From positions 39,317 through 103,316 of the forward strand of contig JALHQB010000009.1 in NCBI GenBank assembly GCA_022842185.1: DNA of 64,000 bases. Reading direction: 5' to 3'. Both the position numbers and the translations under genes were made by a program. Positions within the stretch are counted from its first letter, which is position 1. Each line of letters opens with the position of its first letter. The DNA comes from Acetobacteraceae bacterium. GTDB taxonomy: Bacteria > Pseudomonadota > Alphaproteobacteria > Acetobacterales > Acetobacteraceae. Under the pieces are notes generated by a model, which saw only the letters and a list, made by a program, of their open reading frames with translations, made no database searches and was not told the DNA's origin. Shown here in pieces: positions 62,260-64,000 of the stretch.

Positions 62260-62349
62260 GCGCCCGATCAGATCGCGCTGGCGGACATGCTCCATGGTTT
62301 GGTGGGGCATCGTGATGCGCCTGGCTGAATCTGGTCAGGCGCGCTGAAA

Positions 62350-62490
62350 AGAAAGACGGGGGAGGAACACCTCCCCCGAATCCCCCTCCGCTTTTTATCC
62401 ATTGGCGCTGCCCCCCGGCGTCCGGCACCAAGTGCCAGAAAAAGGAGGGGGCTCGGGGGAGTTCTCTCCCCCGACCTTTCTTTGTCTGGC
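62350..62490. terminator. Family B repeat B3, two inverted copies
   Basis: Two family B hairpins face each other. CGGGGGAGG/CCTCCCCCG with loop AACA (62357-62378), followed by CCCCCTCCGCTTTTT, serves the plus-strand moeA. CGGGGGAG/CTCCCCCG with loop TTCT (62454-62473), preceded by AAAAAGGAGGGGGC, serves the minus-strand methyltransferase. Between them is a small hairpin GGCAC-CAA-GTGCC. The pair forms a symmetrical convergent terminator. Confidence 0.78.
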
Positions 62491-62525
62491 CGGACGACTT
62501 CATGAATCCAGCCAGGCGCGATGCT

Positions 62526-63368
62526 CTAAGCCTTTGGCAAGGTGAGGCCCGCCGAGGCCCGAAGCCCTTCTTCGGCCACATCCGGCCTGCCGCGCCGCAT
62601 CCGCCCGCGCGACAGCTCCGTGACCACCCCGTGCAGCGTGCGCAATTCCTGCTCCGTAACTTCGCCGCGCTCGAACCAGTGGCGCAGATTGCGCACCATG
62701 CCTGGCCGTTTCTCGATGTTGTCGAGGAAGCCTGTCGCATCAAGTTCGCCGACCAGCCGGTTGAGGAAGATCTCCAATTCGCCCTTGGTCGCGACCCGCG
62801 TCTCGTTGGTCATCAGGGCGCGCGGCGGGGTTGTCTCGGCCGCTGTCCACCATTCATAGGCGAGGATCATCACCGCCTGGGCGAGGTTCAGCGACATGTG
62901 CTCGGGGTTGAGCGGATAGCGCACCAGCGTGTCGGCGCAGGCCATGTCGTCATTCTCGAGCCCTGCGCGTTCCGGGCCGAACAACACGGCGGAGCGTAGC
63001 GACCGGCCGGCCGCGGCGCGCAGATCCTCGGCCGCCGCGCGGGCGGTCATGACCGGGATGATGATGTGGCGCGGGCGCGGGCAGGTCGCCAGCACGCGAT
63101 GACAGTCGGCGACGGCCTCCGCGACCGTCTCGTAAACCGTGGCGGCATCGAGGATGGCGTCGGCTCCCGACGCCGACGGGTAGGCATCGGGCTGCGGCCA
63201 GCCATCGCGGGGCGCCACGATCCGCATATGGAACAGGCCGCCATTGGCCATGGCGCGGGCTGTCGTGCCGATGTTGCGCGCCATCTGCGGGCGCACCAGG
63301 ACGACGATGGGGCTTTCGCCCTCGGGCGGCGTCAGGCGTGCCCGGCCGTCCTTGCGCCCGCCGGTCAT
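62526..63368 (-). CDS. TrmJ-like tRNA/rRNA 2'-O-methyltransferase (SpoU family)
   Basis: This 280-residue SPOUT enzyme has IVVLVRPQMARNIGTTARAM near 20, SAVLFGPERAGLENDDMACA (the N-x-x-G-P-E-x-x-G-L SAM loop) and the closing YPLNPEHMSLNLAQAVMILA, matching TrmJ, which modifies tRNA position 32. A helical C-terminal extension follows. Its final codons (LTLPKA stop) lie in DNA resembling one arm of family A. The start overlaps the upstream DUF305 stop by 4 nt. Confidence 0.88.
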   Translation of the reverse strand: MTGGRKDGRARLTPPEGESPIVVLVRPQMARNIGTTARAMANGGLFHMRIVAPRDGWPQPDAYPSASGADAILDAATVYETVAEAVADCHRVLATCPRPRHIIIPVMTARAAAEDLRAAAGRSLRSAVLFGPERAGLENDDMACADTLVRYPLNPEHMSLNLAQAVMILAYEWWTAAETTPPRALMTNETRVATKGELEIFLNRLVGELDATGFLDNIEKRPGMVRNLRHWFERGEVTEQELRTLHGVVTELSRGRMRRGRPDVAEEGLRASAGLTLPKA

Positions 63369-63724
63369 CGGGGGGCGGTTTGCGCGAGATAGACGCGCAA
63401 CTGCGCGATCTCGGCGGTCTGGGCCGCGATGACGGACTGCGCAAGGGCGCGCATCTCCGGGTCCGAACCGTGGCGGAGCACGGTATTCGCCATATCGATC
63501 GCACCCTGGTGGTGCGGGATCATGCCGGCGGCGAAGTCCCGATCGGCATTGCCGGTGAAGGCGATCGCCATGTCGCGGTGCATCCGGTCGTTCGCTGCGC
63601 GGTATTCGCGGGTTGCGGCCGATTCCGGCACTGCTGGGCGCGCAGGTGCGCCATGGCCTGCATGCTGGGCGGCGACGGGCAGCGCCGCCAGGGTAATGGC
63701 CAGGGCGAGGATCAGGCGGGTCAT
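63365..63724 (-). CDS. DUF305 family exported protein
   Basis: This 119-residue protein has a signal peptide (MTRLILALAITLAALPVAAQ) followed by HAGHGAPA and a four-helix DUF305 core with the family motif AAGMIPHHQGAIDMANTVLR and a preceding NDRMHRDMAIAF. The His/Met pattern suggests metal, often copper, binding. It is encoded just upstream of the TrmJ-like gene with a 4 nt overlap. Confidence 0.88.
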   Translation of the reverse strand: MTRLILALAITLAALPVAAQHAGHGAPARPAVPESAATREYRAANDRMHRDMAIAFTGNADRDFAAGMIPHHQGAIDMANTVLRHGSDPEMRALAQSVIAAQTAEIAQLRVYLAQTAPR

Positions 63725-63785
63725 TGCGGTTTCTCCCGGTTGGTAGCGACCGGGCGGGGTGATCAGGCTTCCCATGGCGGCAAGG

Positions 63786-64000
63786 TCAAGCGCGGCGCCA
63801 GGTGGTGCCGACGGGGCCGTCCTCCAGCAGGATGCCCTGGGCGGTGAGGTCATCGCGGATGCGGTCGGCCTCGGCCCAGTTCTTCGCGCGGCGTGCGGCG
63901 AGGCGGGCGGCGATGGCGGCCTCGACGGCGGCGCTGTCATCGGCGCCGCCCTGGCGCCAGGCGGCCGGGTCGCCGAAGGCGATGCCCAGAACGCCCGCGG
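63786..64000 (-). CDS. cysS: Cysteinyl-tRNA synthetase, C-terminal end (cut by window)
   Basis: The last 70 residues are present: [18 protein letters not shown], then the anticodon-region helix [20 protein letters not shown] and the conserved finish [14 protein letters not shown]. The K-N/D-W-x-x-A-D-x-I-R-D-x-L pattern is diagnostic for CysRS. The 5' part lies beyond base 64000. Same strand as the DUF305 gene, 61 bp apart. Confidence 0.9.
   Translation of the reverse strand, partial: AGVLGIAFGDPAAWRQGGADDSAAVEAAIAARLAARRAKNWAEADRIRDDLTAQGILLEDGPVGTTWRRA

Overview
The window is about 64 kb of very GC-rich, gene-dense bacterial chromosome with no rRNA, tRNA, CRISPR array, phage or transposase gene that I can see. 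Gene content and order point to an alphaproteobacterium, most likely an Acetobacteraceae member of the Roseomonas type (inference). The signs are the three-gene proton-translocating transhydrogenase, the tpiA-secG-pyrG-kdsA neighbourhood, the trpGDC-moaC-moeA string, two tripartite-tricarboxylate (Bug/TctC) binding proteins and many stand-alone solute-binding or flavin-enzyme genes.

Layout. 1-2.5 kb: a cut lytic-transglycosylase-like lipoprotein and a ThDP enzyme. 2.6-8.7 kb: one tightly overlapping operon encoding a complex-II-like oxidoreductase (FeS protein, two membrane anchors, flavoprotein) interleaved with a TauE exporter, a split class I fumarase/tartrate dehydratase and a GNAT acetyltransferase. 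8.8-13 kb: a chemoreceptor and a chromate-resistance pair (rhodanese-ChrB, ChrA). 13-17.3 kb: two divergent peptide-type binding proteins and a second TauE. 17.4-20.4 kb: pntAA-pntAB-pntB. 20.6-29.5 kb: a GT-C membrane protein, a UbiB-like kinase, oligopeptidase F, an acyl-CoA synthetase, an acyl-CoA carboxylase beta subunit and a small lipoprotein. 29.7-34.4 kb: an HWE histidine kinase, then GDP-mannose dehydratase and UDP-glucuronate decarboxylase. 34.5-45.1 kb: accessory flavin enzymes, a Tat-exported carbonic anhydrase, Bug protein, thioesterase, YHS protein and several unknowns including a tandem paralogue pair. 45.2-50 kb: kdsA, a GST, pyrG, secG, tpiA. 50.3-62.3 kb: PpiD-like chaperone-trpE, a TPR/GT protein, a broken RES-domain toxin, an enolase-superfamily dehydratase with its Bug protein, then trpG-trpD-trpC-moaC-moeA. 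62.5-64 kb: a TrmJ-like methyltransferase, a DUF305 protein and the 3' end of cysS.

Three non-coding features stand out. A roughly 210-225 bp, multi-hairpin, MITE-like element (family A) occurs in three full copies and one half copy between genes; one copy abuts the truncated RES gene. A second short family (B) looks like a reused intrinsic terminator and sits only between convergent genes (three sites, one of them carrying two inverted copies). A 19 bp perfect inverted repeat lies between the ThDP gene and the complex-II-like operon and is a good operator candidate. The best candidate for a less-described system is that 2.6-8.7 kb operon. Its flavoprotein appears to lack the histidine that carries covalent FAD in true succinate dehydrogenases, and the operon mixes dicarboxylate redox, hydration and anion-export functions under what looks like one divergent control region.
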